Source: Solirubrobacterales bacterium (GTDB lineage: Bacteria > Actinomycetota > Thermoleophilia > Solirubrobacterales > Solirubrobacteraceae). From it: a DNA stretch of 33,636 nucleotides. Position numbers and translations under genes: made by a program. Of this stretch, positions 15,139 through 24,521 are shown piece by piece (the first letter of the stretch is position 1; the number at the start of each line of letters is the position of its first letter). The stretch lies in assembly GCA_025964155.1 (NCBI GenBank), contig JAOPZJ010000170.1:1-33636 (forward strand). The letters are read 5' to 3'. The notes under the pieces were generated by a model that was given only the letters and a program-made list of their open reading frames with translations, did not search any database and was not told the origin of the DNA.

Positions 15139-16140
15139 ATGCGCGTCGTCGTCATCACCACCCATGGCACCTACGACGTCCTGCAGGTGCAGGAACGTCC
15201 TGACCCGGTATGCGGGCCCGGTCAGGTGCGGATCGAGGTGAAGGCCGCGGGCGTGAACTTCGCGGACGTCATGGCGCGCATCGGGCTGTACCCCGACGCG
15301 CCGAAGCCACCGTGCGTCGTGGGCTACGAGGTCAGCGGCCTCGTCGCCGAGGTCGGCGACGGGGTGGACCGCTTCGCCGTCGGTGACCGCGTGATGGCGG
15401 GCACGCAGTTCGGCGGCTACGCCGAGCAGGTCGTCGTCCCCACCGGCGACGTCGTCCCGCTGCCGGACGCGCTGAGCTTCGAGCAGGGCGCCGCGATCCC
15501 GGTGAACTACGCGACGGCCTGGGCGGGCCTGGTCGGCTACGGCAGCCTGCGCGCGGGAGAGCGGGTGCTCCTGCACGCCGCGGCCGGTGGCGTCGGCATC
15601 GCCGCCACGCAGATCGCCCGACGGCACGGCGCGGAGGTGTGGGGGACCTCCTCACCGTCCAAGCACGAGGCGATCCGCGGCTTCGGCGTGCAGCACCCGC
15701 TGGACTACACCCGCAAGGGCTGGGAGCGAGGCCTGTCGTCCTTCGACCTCATCATGGACGCGATCGGCGGCGCGAGCCTGCGCCGCAGCTACAAGATGCT
15801 GCGGGCCGGGGGCCGGGTCGTGGCGTTCGGGGCCTCGTCGGTCGTCGCCGGGGAGAAGCGCTCGCTGCTGAAGGCAGCACCCCAGGCGCTGCAGATGGTC
15901 CGCGGCTTCAACCTCATGGACCAGATGGGCGAGTCCAAGACCGTGATCGGACTGAACATGCTCACGCTGTGGAAGGACCGGGGGACCCTCGAGCCGTGGG
16001 TGACCCCGCTGCTTGACCTCATGGCCGACGGCACGATCCAGCCCGTCGTCTCCGACGCCGTGCCGTTCGAGCGGGCCGGCGAGGCACACCGGATCCTCAC
16101 CGAGCGCCGCAACATCGGCAAGGTCGTGCTCGTTCCCTGA
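15139..16140 (+). CDS. zinc-independent MDR-family NADPH:quinone oxidoreductase / VAT1-like
   Basis: VKAAGVNFADVMARIGLYPDAPKPPCVVGYEVSGLVAEVG, VLLHAAAGGVGIAATQIARRHGAEVWGTSSPSKHEAIRGFGVQHPLDY. Confidence 0.87.
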   Translation: MRVVVITTHGTYDVLQVQERPDPVCGPGQVRIEVKAAGVNFADVMARIGLYPDAPKPPCVVGYEVSGLVAEVGDGVDRFAVGDRVMAGTQFGGYAEQVVVPTGDVVPLPDALSFEQGAAIPVNYATAWAGLVGYGSLRAGERVLLHAAAGGVGIAATQIARRHGAEVWGTSSPSKHEAIRGFGVQHPLDYTRKGWERGLSSFDLIMDAIGGASLRRSYKMLRAGGRVVAFGASSVVAGEKRSLLKAAPQALQMVRGFNLMDQMGESKTVIGLNMLTLWKDRGTLEPWVTPLLDLMADGTIQPVVSDAVPFERAGEAHRILTERRNIGKVVLVP

Positions 16141-16153
16141 AAGGCTGTGAGGG

Positions 16154-16222
16154 ATGCGCTACATTGAGCCACGCATGTCGCCTCGGTCGTCTCTTCGCCT
16201 GCTTCTCCTCCTTCCCCGCTAG
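16154..16222 (+). promoter_or_regulatory. Leu-rich leader peptide ORF (leuA attenuator)
   Basis: atg cgc tac att gag cca cgc atg tcg cct cgg tcg tct ctt cgc ctg ctt ctc ctc ctt ccc cgc tag = MRYIEPRMSPRSSLRLLLLLPR*; five consecutive Leu codons near the stop, 88 nt before the leuA start. Confidence 0.85.
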
Positions 16223-16227
16223 GGGAA
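16212..16227 (+). other. leader hairpin enclosing the leader-peptide stop codon
   Basis: TTCCCC-GCTA-GGGGAA perfect 6-bp stem; the loop holds the T and A of the UAG stop. Confidence 0.6.
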
Positions 16228-16310
16228 TGCATCAGCGCGTGGCGGCCGCCTGAAGCCGCGAACCATTGGAGAAGACCGAAGGACAAGCCCCAGAAAGGCA
16301 CCGATACGAC

Positions 16311-17942
<1,632 letters not shown>

Positions 17943-17944
17943 AA

Positions 17945-18036
17945 GCGAAAAGCCGCGCCCGGGAGGCGTGCTTCCCGGGCGCGAACTCGCCGACGGAAAA
18001 CGAGCCCCCTGGGGCGAGGCTTTTCGCGGGCTCGTT
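17945..18036 (+). other. structured intergenic element with three perfect helices in pseudoknot topology
   Basis: S1 GCGAAAAGCC (17945-17954)/GGCTTTTCGC (18018-18027); hairpin CGCGCCCGGGA/TCCCGGGCGCG (17954-17964/17973-17983); S2 AACGAGCCC (17999-18007)/GGGCTCGTT (18028-18036). Confidence 0.6.
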
Positions 18037-18054
18037 CGCGCGCATTGGGAGACC

Positions 18055-19302
18055 ATGAAGGCCGTGGACGAGGTCGAGGCCGCCCTCGCCGCTCTGAACG
18101 ACGCCGCGCTCATCGCTGACCTGCGGGCGCTCGTGGCGACCGCGAGCGTCACCGGTGACGAGCGTGAGGTGATGCAGCTGGCGGCCGCGCAGGCCCGGCG
18201 GGCCGGGCTCCACGGGGTGCAGGTCGTCGCCTATGACCTGGACGCGGTCCGCGCGGATGCCGATCACCCGGGCGAGGAGGCGGACCGGACCGAGCTCGTG
18301 AACGTGCGAGCCCGCCTGGAGGGCGCCACCGCCGGCGCGCCGCTCCTCGCCCTCTGCGCGCACCTGGACGTGGTGGGCCCCGGCACGACGCCATGGGCGC
18401 ACGGGTCCCCGTGGTCGGCGGTCGTGGAGGACGGCCGGCTCTACGGGCGCGGCAGCGCCGACATGAAGGCAGGCTTCGCGGCGGCCCTGCACGCGCTGCG
18501 CGCGGTCAGCGCGGCCGGTGTCGTCCCGCGCTGCGCGGTGGAGCTCCTGGGGGTCTCCTCGGAGGAGGACGGCGGCCTCGGGGCGTTCGCGGCCCTGCGC
18601 GAGGATCCCGGTTACGCCGCGTGCGTCGTCCCCGAGCCCACGGGCTTCGACGTCGTCTGCGCCCAGGCGGGCGCGATCACCTTCACCGGCGTCGTGCACG
18701 GCGTGGCCGCCCACGCCGCGCATCGCCTGAAAGGCGCCAGCGCCATCGACCGCTACCTGCCCGTCCACGCGGCGCTGCACGCGCTGGAGGCAGAGCTCAA
18801 CACGAGCGTGGACCACGCGCTGATGGCGGCGCTCGAGCTGCCCTACCCCGTGCTCGTGGGCCGGGTCGCCGCCGGCGACTGGTCCTCCTCGGTCCCCGAC
18901 CGCCTGGAGTTCGAAGGCCGGGCGCCGGTGCGGGTCGGGGAGACGCTGGAGCAGGCACGCCGCGCCGTCGAGGCGGCGATCATCGGGGCCGGCGACGGTC
19001 ACGTGGGGCTGCGCTGGTCCGGCGGGCAGTTCGCGTCCGCCGCGACGGCGGTCGACCATCCGCTCACGCAGCTCGTGCAGCGCGCCGCGAGCACCGTGAC
19101 CGGCGCGACCAGCAGGGTCACGGGCGTGCCGTGGGGCGCCGACATGCGGCTGTTCGCGGAGCGCGGGATCCCGACGGTCATGTGCGGCACGAGCGGGATC
19201 GAGCGCGCACACGCCGTCGACGAGTACGTCGCGACCGACGAAGTGCTCGCGCTCGCCCGGACGCTCGTCCGCGTCATCTGTGGTTTCGAAACCGCCGCCT
19301 GA
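18055..19302 (+). CDS. M20-family metallopeptidase/deacylase (ArgE/DapE/CPG2-like)
   Basis: LLALCAHLDVVGPG, GRGSADMKAGFAAALHAL, LGVSSEEDGGLGAF, GVPWGADMRLFAERGIPTVMCGTS; ATG 18055 preceded by TTGGGAGACC. Confidence 0.87.
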   Translation: MKAVDEVEAALAALNDAALIADLRALVATASVTGDEREVMQLAAAQARRAGLHGVQVVAYDLDAVRADADHPGEEADRTELVNVRARLEGATAGAPLLALCAHLDVVGPGTTPWAHGSPWSAVVEDGRLYGRGSADMKAGFAAALHALRAVSAAGVVPRCAVELLGVSSEEDGGLGAFAALREDPGYAACVVPEPTGFDVVCAQAGAITFTGVVHGVAAHAAHRLKGASAIDRYLPVHAALHALEAELNTSVDHALMAALELPYPVLVGRVAAGDWSSSVPDRLEFEGRAPVRVGETLEQARRAVEAAIIGAGDGHVGLRWSGGQFASAATAVDHPLTQLVQRAASTVTGATSRVTGVPWGADMRLFAERGIPTVMCGTSGIERAHAVDEYVATDEVLALARTLVRVICGFETAA

Positions 19303-19319
19303 GCACCGCGCAATACAGA

Positions 19320-19337
19320 TGTACGTGATAACGTACA
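19320..19337. promoter_or_regulatory. perfect inverted-repeat operator candidate upstream of the XRE-cupin gene
   Basis: TGTACGT-GATA-ACGTACA, 7-bp arms with 4-nt spacer, ends 7 nt before ATG 19345. Confidence 0.65.
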
Positions 19338-19344
19338 GACGGCC

Positions 19345-19932
19345 ATGGCGACCATCGACGACTTCGAGGCGGCGATCCACATCGGGCCGCGCGTGCGCGC
19401 CCTGCGCGAGGCGATGGACCTGAGCCTGCGGGACCTCGCCGAGCGCTCCGGCGTGAGCGCCCCGATGCTCAGCCAGGTCGAGCGCGCGGAGACGAGCCCG
19501 ACGCTCGCCGTCGCCGGGCGCATCGCGCACGGGCTGGAGCTCAAGCTCAGCCAGTTGCTGCGCCTCGACGAGTCCGAGACCGTCTCGATCGTCCGGGCAG
19601 GGGAGCGCCGACGCGGCGGGGCGGGCAAGCACACGTTCGAGATCCTCACCGCCCCGCTACCCGGCCAGCGGGCTGAGCTCAGCCGTCACCTGCTGGCGCC
19701 CGGCGCCCAGACCGGCGGCCCCGGCGACCCGCCGATGCACGAGGCCGGCAGCCGCGAGATCACGGTCGTCGAGCGCGGCGAGGCCGTCCTCGTCATCGAC
19801 GCAAGCCGACACCACCTCCACACCGGCGACTGCGTCACCTTCGACGCCGATCTGCCCCACCACTTCGAGAACCCGACCCAAGAGGAGACTGCCCTGCTGA
19901 ACGTCGTGTCAGCCGGGCTGCGCCGCTCATGA
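19345..19932 (+). CDS. XRE-family transcriptional regulator with C-terminal cupin domain
   Basis: [57 protein letters not shown] (HTH_XRE), cupin [40 protein letters not shown]. Confidence 0.92.
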   Translation: MATIDDFEAAIHIGPRVRALREAMDLSLRDLAERSGVSAPMLSQVERAETSPTLAVAGRIAHGLELKLSQLLRLDESETVSIVRAGERRRGGAGKHTFEILTAPLPGQRAELSRHLLAPGAQTGGPGDPPMHEAGSREITVVERGEAVLVIDASRHHLHTGDCVTFDADLPHHFENPTQEETALLNVVSAGLRRS

Positions 19933-19988
19933 GCACACCCAAGAAGCAATCTCAAGTCCCCGCGCGACACGTTCGGGTCCTGAGATGA
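19929..19988 (+). CDS. small ORF (19 aa) bridging the XRE gene and leuC
   Basis: [23 protein letters not shown] overlap with the XRE stop (19929-19932) and with the leuC start (19985-19988). Confidence 0.35.
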   Translation: MSTPKKQSQVPARHVRVLR

Positions 19989-21334
19989 GTTCCAAGACGT
20001 TGTTCGACAAGATCTGGGACGCCCACGAGGTGGTTTCCGGCCTCATCTACATCGACCTGCACCTCGTGCACGAGGTCACGTCGCCACAGGCGTTCGACGG
20101 CCTGCGCCTCGCCGGGCGCGGCGTCCGCCGGCCCGACCGCACGCTCGCCACCGCGGATCACAACACGCCGACCGACGGCACGCCGACGGCCAAGCTCATC
20201 AAGGACCAACTGAGCCGCAAGCAGGTGGAGACCCTCGAGGAGAACTGCGCGGAGTTCGGCGTGCCGATCTACTCGCTGGGCTCCGACAAGCAGGGCATCG
20301 TCCACGTCATCGGCCCGGAGCTCGGGGTGACCCAGCCGGGCATGACGATCGTCTGCGGCGACTCGCACACCGCCACGCACGGCGCGTTCGGCGCGCTGGC
20401 CTTCGGCATCGGCACCTCCGAGGTCGAGCACGTGCTGGCGACGCAGACGCTGGGTCAGGTCAAGCCCAGGTCGATGCGCATCTCCTACGAGGGTCAGCTC
20501 GGTCCCGGCGTCACGGCCAAGGACCTCATCCTCGGCACGATCGGCCAGATGGGCGTCGACGGCGCCGGCGGCCACGTCGTGGAGTTCGCGGGCCCCGCGA
20601 TCGAGGCACTCTCGATGGAGGGCCGCATGACCGTCTGCAACATGACGATCGAAGGGGGCGGCCGCGCGGGCATGATCGCCCCGGACGAGAAGACCTACCA
20701 GTGGCTGCGCGATCGCGGGGTGCAGGTGGACGACGCGTGGGCCGACCTCAAGACGGACGAGGGCGCGACCTTCGACCGTGAGATCGTCGTCGACGCGTCC
20801 GCGCTGAGCCCGCAGGTCACGTGGGGCACGACCCCCGAGATGGTCGTCGCCGTCAGCGAGGCGGTCCCCGCGCCGCAGGACGCGGGCGACCAGCGCGCTC
20901 TGGAGTACATGGCGCTGGAGGCGGGCACGCCGATGACGCAGATCAAGCTCGATCGCGTCTTCATCGGCTCGTGCACGAACTCCCGCATCGGGGACCTGCG
21001 CGCCGCGGCGTCGATGATCGGGGGCAAGAAGGTCGCCGACGGCGTCATCGCGATGGTCGTCCCGGGCTCACAGCAGATCAAGGCCCAGGCCGAGGCCGAG
21101 GGTTTGGACGAGGTCTTCAAGGCGGCCGGCTTCGACTGGCGCGTGGCGGGGTGCTCGATGTGCCTCGGGATGAACCCGGACGTCGCGGCGCCGGGCGAGC
21201 GCGTGGCCTCGACCTCCAACCGCAACTTCGAGGGACGTCAGGGCCGCGGCGCCCGCAGTCACCTCGTCTCCCCGCAGATGGCCGCCGCGGCCGCCATCGA
21301 GGGCCACTTCGTCGACATCCGGAACTGGAGCTAG
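19985..21334 (+). CDS. leuC: 3-isopropylmalate dehydratase large subunit
   Basis: [19 protein letters not shown]...ADHNTPTD...[34 protein letters not shown]...[17 protein letters not shown]...[10 protein letters not shown]. Confidence 0.97.
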   Translation: MSSKTLFDKIWDAHEVVSGLIYIDLHLVHEVTSPQAFDGLRLAGRGVRRPDRTLATADHNTPTDGTPTAKLIKDQLSRKQVETLEENCAEFGVPIYSLGSDKQGIVHVIGPELGVTQPGMTIVCGDSHTATHGAFGALAFGIGTSEVEHVLATQTLGQVKPRSMRISYEGQLGPGVTAKDLILGTIGQMGVDGAGGHVVEFAGPAIEALSMEGRMTVCNMTIEGGGRAGMIAPDEKTYQWLRDRGVQVDDAWADLKTDEGATFDREIVVDASALSPQVTWGTTPEMVVAVSEAVPAPQDAGDQRALEYMALEAGTPMTQIKLDRVFIGSCTNSRIGDLRAAASMIGGKKVADGVIAMVVPGSQQIKAQAEAEGLDEVFKAAGFDWRVAGCSMCLGMNPDVAAPGERVASTSNRNFEGRQGRGARSHLVSPQMAAAAAIEGHFVDIRNWS

Positions 21335-21338
21335 AGCC

Positions 21339-21899
21339 ATGGATCCCGTCAGCACCATCGAGGGCGCCATCACGTTCGTCGACCAGGAGGACGTCGACAC
21401 CGACCAGATCATCCCGGCGCGCTACATGAAGCGCGTCGAGCGGACCGGTTTCGGCGAGTACCTCTTCCACGAGTGGCGCGCCAACGGCTATGACCTGCCC
21501 GCCAACCCGATCCTTGTCGCCGGGGAGAACTTCGGCTGCGGATCCAGCCGCGAGCACGCTCCGTGGGCGCTCCTGGACTACGGGTTCGTCGCGCTCATCT
21601 CGCCGCGCTTCGCCGACATCTTCCGCAACAACTGCACGAAGAACGGCATGCTGCCGATCGAGCTGCCCAAGGAGCAGTGCGACGAGATCGTCCGGCGCGG
21701 CAAGGCGAAGATCGACCTCGAGGCGCAGACCGTCGACGAGTTCTCCTTCGCCATCGATCCGCAGATCAAGCATCGCCTGCTCAACGGCCTGGACGACATC
21801 TCGCTGACGCTGGCCCAAGTCGACGCGATCGAGGCCTACGAGTCTGGCCGCGAACGCAGCGGTCCTGACACGACCGCGCTGACCGGGGCCGGCGTATGA
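21339..21899 (+). CDS. leuD: 3-isopropylmalate dehydratase small subunit
   Basis: VDQEDVDTDQIIPARYMKRVERTGFGEYLFHEWR, NFGCGSSREHAPWALLDYGFVALISPRFADIFRNNCTKNGMLPI. Confidence 0.96.
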   Translation: MDPVSTIEGAITFVDQEDVDTDQIIPARYMKRVERTGFGEYLFHEWRANGYDLPANPILVAGENFGCGSSREHAPWALLDYGFVALISPRFADIFRNNCTKNGMLPIELPKEQCDEIVRRGKAKIDLEAQTVDEFSFAIDPQIKHRLLNGLDDISLTLAQVDAIEAYESGRERSGPDTTALTGAGV

Positions 21900-22933
21900 C
21901 CCATGTCGTCACGCTGCCGGGCGACGGCATCGGGCCCGAGATCATGGTGCCGGCGGTGCAGCTGCTGCAGCACTTCGTCCCCGACGTCACCGTCGAGGAG
22001 CACGTCTTCGGCGGCGCGTCGATCGACGCGCACGGCACGGCGCTGACCGACGACACCCTCGCGGCCTGCCGGCAGGCCGACGCCGTCCTGCTGGCTGCTG
22101 TCGGCGGTCCCAAGTGGGACACGACGAACCCGGACGACCCACGTCCCGAGCAGGGCCTGCTCGGCCTGCGCAAGGCGCTCGGGCTCTTCGCCAACCTCCG
22201 TCCGGTGCGCCCGCTGCCGGCGCTCTATGACTCAAGCCCGCTCAAGCGCGAGCGGATCGAGGGCACCGACCTCCTCGTCGTGCGCGAGCTCACCGGCGGC
22301 ATCTACTTCGGCGACAAGACGCGCACGGACACCGACGCGTCGGACCTGTGCCACTACACGGTGGATGAGGTGGACCGCATCGCCCGCGTCGCGTTCGAGG
22401 CCGCCAGGCGGCGGCGAGGGAGCGTGGCATCGGTCGACAAGGCCAACGTCATGGAGACCTCGCGCCAGTGGCGCCAGGTCGTCCACGCGGTCCACGCCGC
22501 CGACTACGCCGACGTGCTGCTCACCGACGTACTCGTCGACAACGCCGCGATGCAGCTCGTCTCGCGCCCGGCGGACTTCGACGTGATCGTCACCGAGAAC
22601 CTCTTCGGCGACATCCTGAGCGACGAGGCCGCGATGATCACCGGGTCGATCGGGATGCTGCCGTCCGCGTCGCTGGGCAACGGCGCCGGCCCCGGGCTGT
22701 TCGAGCCCGTCCACGGATCGGCGCCGGACATCGCGGGCACCGGGGCCGCCAACCCCCTGGCCATGTTCCTGTCGCTCGCCATGCTGCTGCGGCACGGGCT
22801 GTCGCTCGACGCCGAGGCGCTCGCCCTGGAGGCGGCCGTCGACCGCGCGCTGGACGACGGGCTGCGCACCCGCGACCTCGGCGGGAACGCCGGTACGGAG
22901 GAGGCGACCGCTGCGGTGCTCGCCCACCTGTAG
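21896..22933 (+). CDS. leuB: 3-isopropylmalate dehydrogenase
   Basis: MTHVVTLPGDGIGPEIMVPAVQLLQ, AAVGGPKWD, RPEQGLLGLRKALGLFANLRPVR, SVDKANVMETSRQWR, TENLFGDILSDEAAMITGSIGMLPSASLG; ATGA overlap with leuD. Confidence 0.96.
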   Translation: MTHVVTLPGDGIGPEIMVPAVQLLQHFVPDVTVEEHVFGGASIDAHGTALTDDTLAACRQADAVLLAAVGGPKWDTTNPDDPRPEQGLLGLRKALGLFANLRPVRPLPALYDSSPLKRERIEGTDLLVVRELTGGIYFGDKTRTDTDASDLCHYTVDEVDRIARVAFEAARRRRGSVASVDKANVMETSRQWRQVVHAVHAADYADVLLTDVLVDNAAMQLVSRPADFDVIVTENLFGDILSDEAAMITGSIGMLPSASLGNGAGPGLFEPVHGSAPDIAGTGAANPLAMFLSLAMLLRHGLSLDAEALALEAAVDRALDDGLRTRDLGGNAGTEEATAAVLAHL

Positions 22934-23339
22934 CACCGACGCGGGCCGTCCGTCCGTGTCGACGCGCTGCAGGTGGAGGACCTCGTGCACGGTGATCCCG
23001 TCGCGACTGTGGACGCGTCCCTTGGTCGACACGTGGACGTCCGCGCCGGCCTCCTCCTGGCGCATCCTGTGCACGCGGCCGCGGTCGTGTGCGAGAGCAC
23101 CGCCTCGGGCCCGGCCGCCCAGAGCGCGGCCAGCCAGCGCCCTCGTCGCGCAGCGCCGTGTGTCCGAAGGCGTAGACCCGTTCGTGTACCCGGGTGAGCC
23201 GGCGGCTGTCCACGCGGCGGCCGATGGCGCTGCGCGTGAGCCCCTCCCCGATGAAATCGGAGTGGCGCAGCACGCCGAACTGCTGATTCGCCCGCTCGAA
23301 CAGCCGCTGTTCCCAACCCGTCCGCTCTCGTGCTCGCAT
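22934..23339 (-). pseudogene. frameshifted and truncated AbiEi/DUF559-type protein remnant
   Basis: Continuity across three minus frames: MRARERTGWEQRLFERANQQFGVLRHSDFIGEGLTRSAIGRRVDSRRLTRVHERVYAFGHTALRDEG / RWLAALWAAGPEAVLSHTTAA / VHRMRQEEAGADVHVSTKGRVHSRDGITVHEVLHLQRVDTDGRP; frame changes consistent with two single-base deletions. Confidence 0.75.
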
Positions 23340-23431
23340 CGGGTACCAGGGCGGACAGACCCGGGACTCGCCCCCCTCGCGCTAAAGTTCGGGCCCGGCC
23401 TCGCCCTCACCCCCCTTAGGAGCCTCACGAC

Positions 23432-24403
23432 GTGGAACAAGCGGATCTCATCTGGCTGAACGGCGAGTTCGTCGCCTGGGAGGACGCCAAGATCCATGTC
23501 CTGACCCACGGGCTGCACTACGGCACCGGCGTCTTCGAAGGCATCCGCTGCTACGACACCGAGTCCCACGGCCCGGCGGTCTTCCGCCACCAGGATCACA
23601 TCGCGCGGTTGTTCAAGTCCGCGTCGCTGTACTACATGGATATCCCGTACCCGGCGCAGGAGCTGCGGCAGGCGACGCTCGAGCTTGTCGCCCGCAACGG
23701 CTTCAGGGATTGCTACGTCCGGCCGCTGGTCTACCGCGGCTACGGCACGATGGGCCTCGTCCCGCTGGACGCGCCCGTCGAGGTGACGCTTGCCTGCTGG
23801 AAGTGGGGGGCCTACCTCGGTGAGGAGGGCAAGCGCAACGGCGTGCGAGCGAAGGTCAGCTCGTGGCGGCGCATCAGCCCGGACTCGCTCATCCCGCAGG
23901 CCAAGGCGTCAGGGCAGTACCTCAACTCGATCCTCGCCAAGATCGAGACGCACAAGGCCGGCTACGAGGAGGCGATCGTCCTCGACGACAAGGGCCACGT
24001 CTGCGAGGGCTCCGGCGAGAACATCTTCGTCGTCAGCGAGGGCGTGATCCACACACCGCCGCCGACCGCCTCGATCCTGGACGGCATCAACCGCAAGTCG
24101 GCGATCCAGATCGCCCGTGACCTGGGGCTGACCGTCGTCGAGCGCGACATCGCACGCGCGGAGCTGTACCTCGCCGACGAGATCTACCTCACCGGCACCG
24201 CCGCCGAGCTCGTGCCCGTGCGCGAGGTCGACGATCACGCGGTGGGTACCGGCAAGCCCGGTGAGGTCACCATCGCGGTGCAGAAGGCGTTCGACGACGC
24301 CCTGCACGGGCGCTCCGCGCGCTACGCCGAATGGCTGGACCCGGTTCCGGCGCACCTGTACCCGTCCGCGACCGACGCCTCGGCCTCGAGCACGGTGGCC
24401 TGA
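23432..24403 (+). CDS. ilvE: branched-chain amino acid aminotransferase
   Basis: WLNGEFVAWEDAKIHVLTHGLHYGTGVFEGIRCY...QAKASGQYLNSILAKIETHKAGYEEAIVLDDKGHVCEGSGENIFVV...ILDGINRKSAIQIARDLG; GTG start. Confidence 0.96.
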   Translation: MEQADLIWLNGEFVAWEDAKIHVLTHGLHYGTGVFEGIRCYDTESHGPAVFRHQDHIARLFKSASLYYMDIPYPAQELRQATLELVARNGFRDCYVRPLVYRGYGTMGLVPLDAPVEVTLACWKWGAYLGEEGKRNGVRAKVSSWRRISPDSLIPQAKASGQYLNSILAKIETHKAGYEEAIVLDDKGHVCEGSGENIFVVSEGVIHTPPPTASILDGINRKSAIQIARDLGLTVVERDIARAELYLADEIYLTGTAAELVPVREVDDHAVGTGKPGEVTIAVQKAFDDALHGRSARYAEWLDPVPAHLYPSATDASASSTVA

Positions 24404-24436
24404 AGGGCATCTGACGTGGTTCGGCAGCAGCGAATT

Positions 24437-24481
24437 CGGCGGCGGTGCACGACCTGACATCCGTCAGGCCGTTCGCCGCTG
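24437..24481 (+). other. two-tier hairpin in the citramalate synthase leader
   Basis: Outer 8 bp CGGCGGCG (24437-24444)/CGCCGCTG (24474-24481) with one G-U; inner 6 bp CCTGAC-ATCC-GTCAGG (24453-24468). Confidence 0.5.
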
Positions 24482-24521
24482 CACGCGCTGCCCGCCACCA
24501 CTTCGAGAGGACCCAAGCACC

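Noticed and set aside
19282-19293. Perfect palindrome GGTTTCGAAACC near the 3' end of the M20 gene
   Set aside because: Lies inside coding sequence and is short; may contribute to XRE regulation but there is no independent support.
22956-23459. Plus-strand ORFs (167 aa, 74 aa) between leuB and ilvE
   Set aside because: They are the antisense of the frameshifted AbiEi/DUF559-like remnant, with no recognisable protein features.
24261-24521. N-terminal extension of the cimA ORF into ilvE
   Set aside because: Out-of-frame read of ilvE; cimA begins at MTQPTIQLYDATLRDG (24522).
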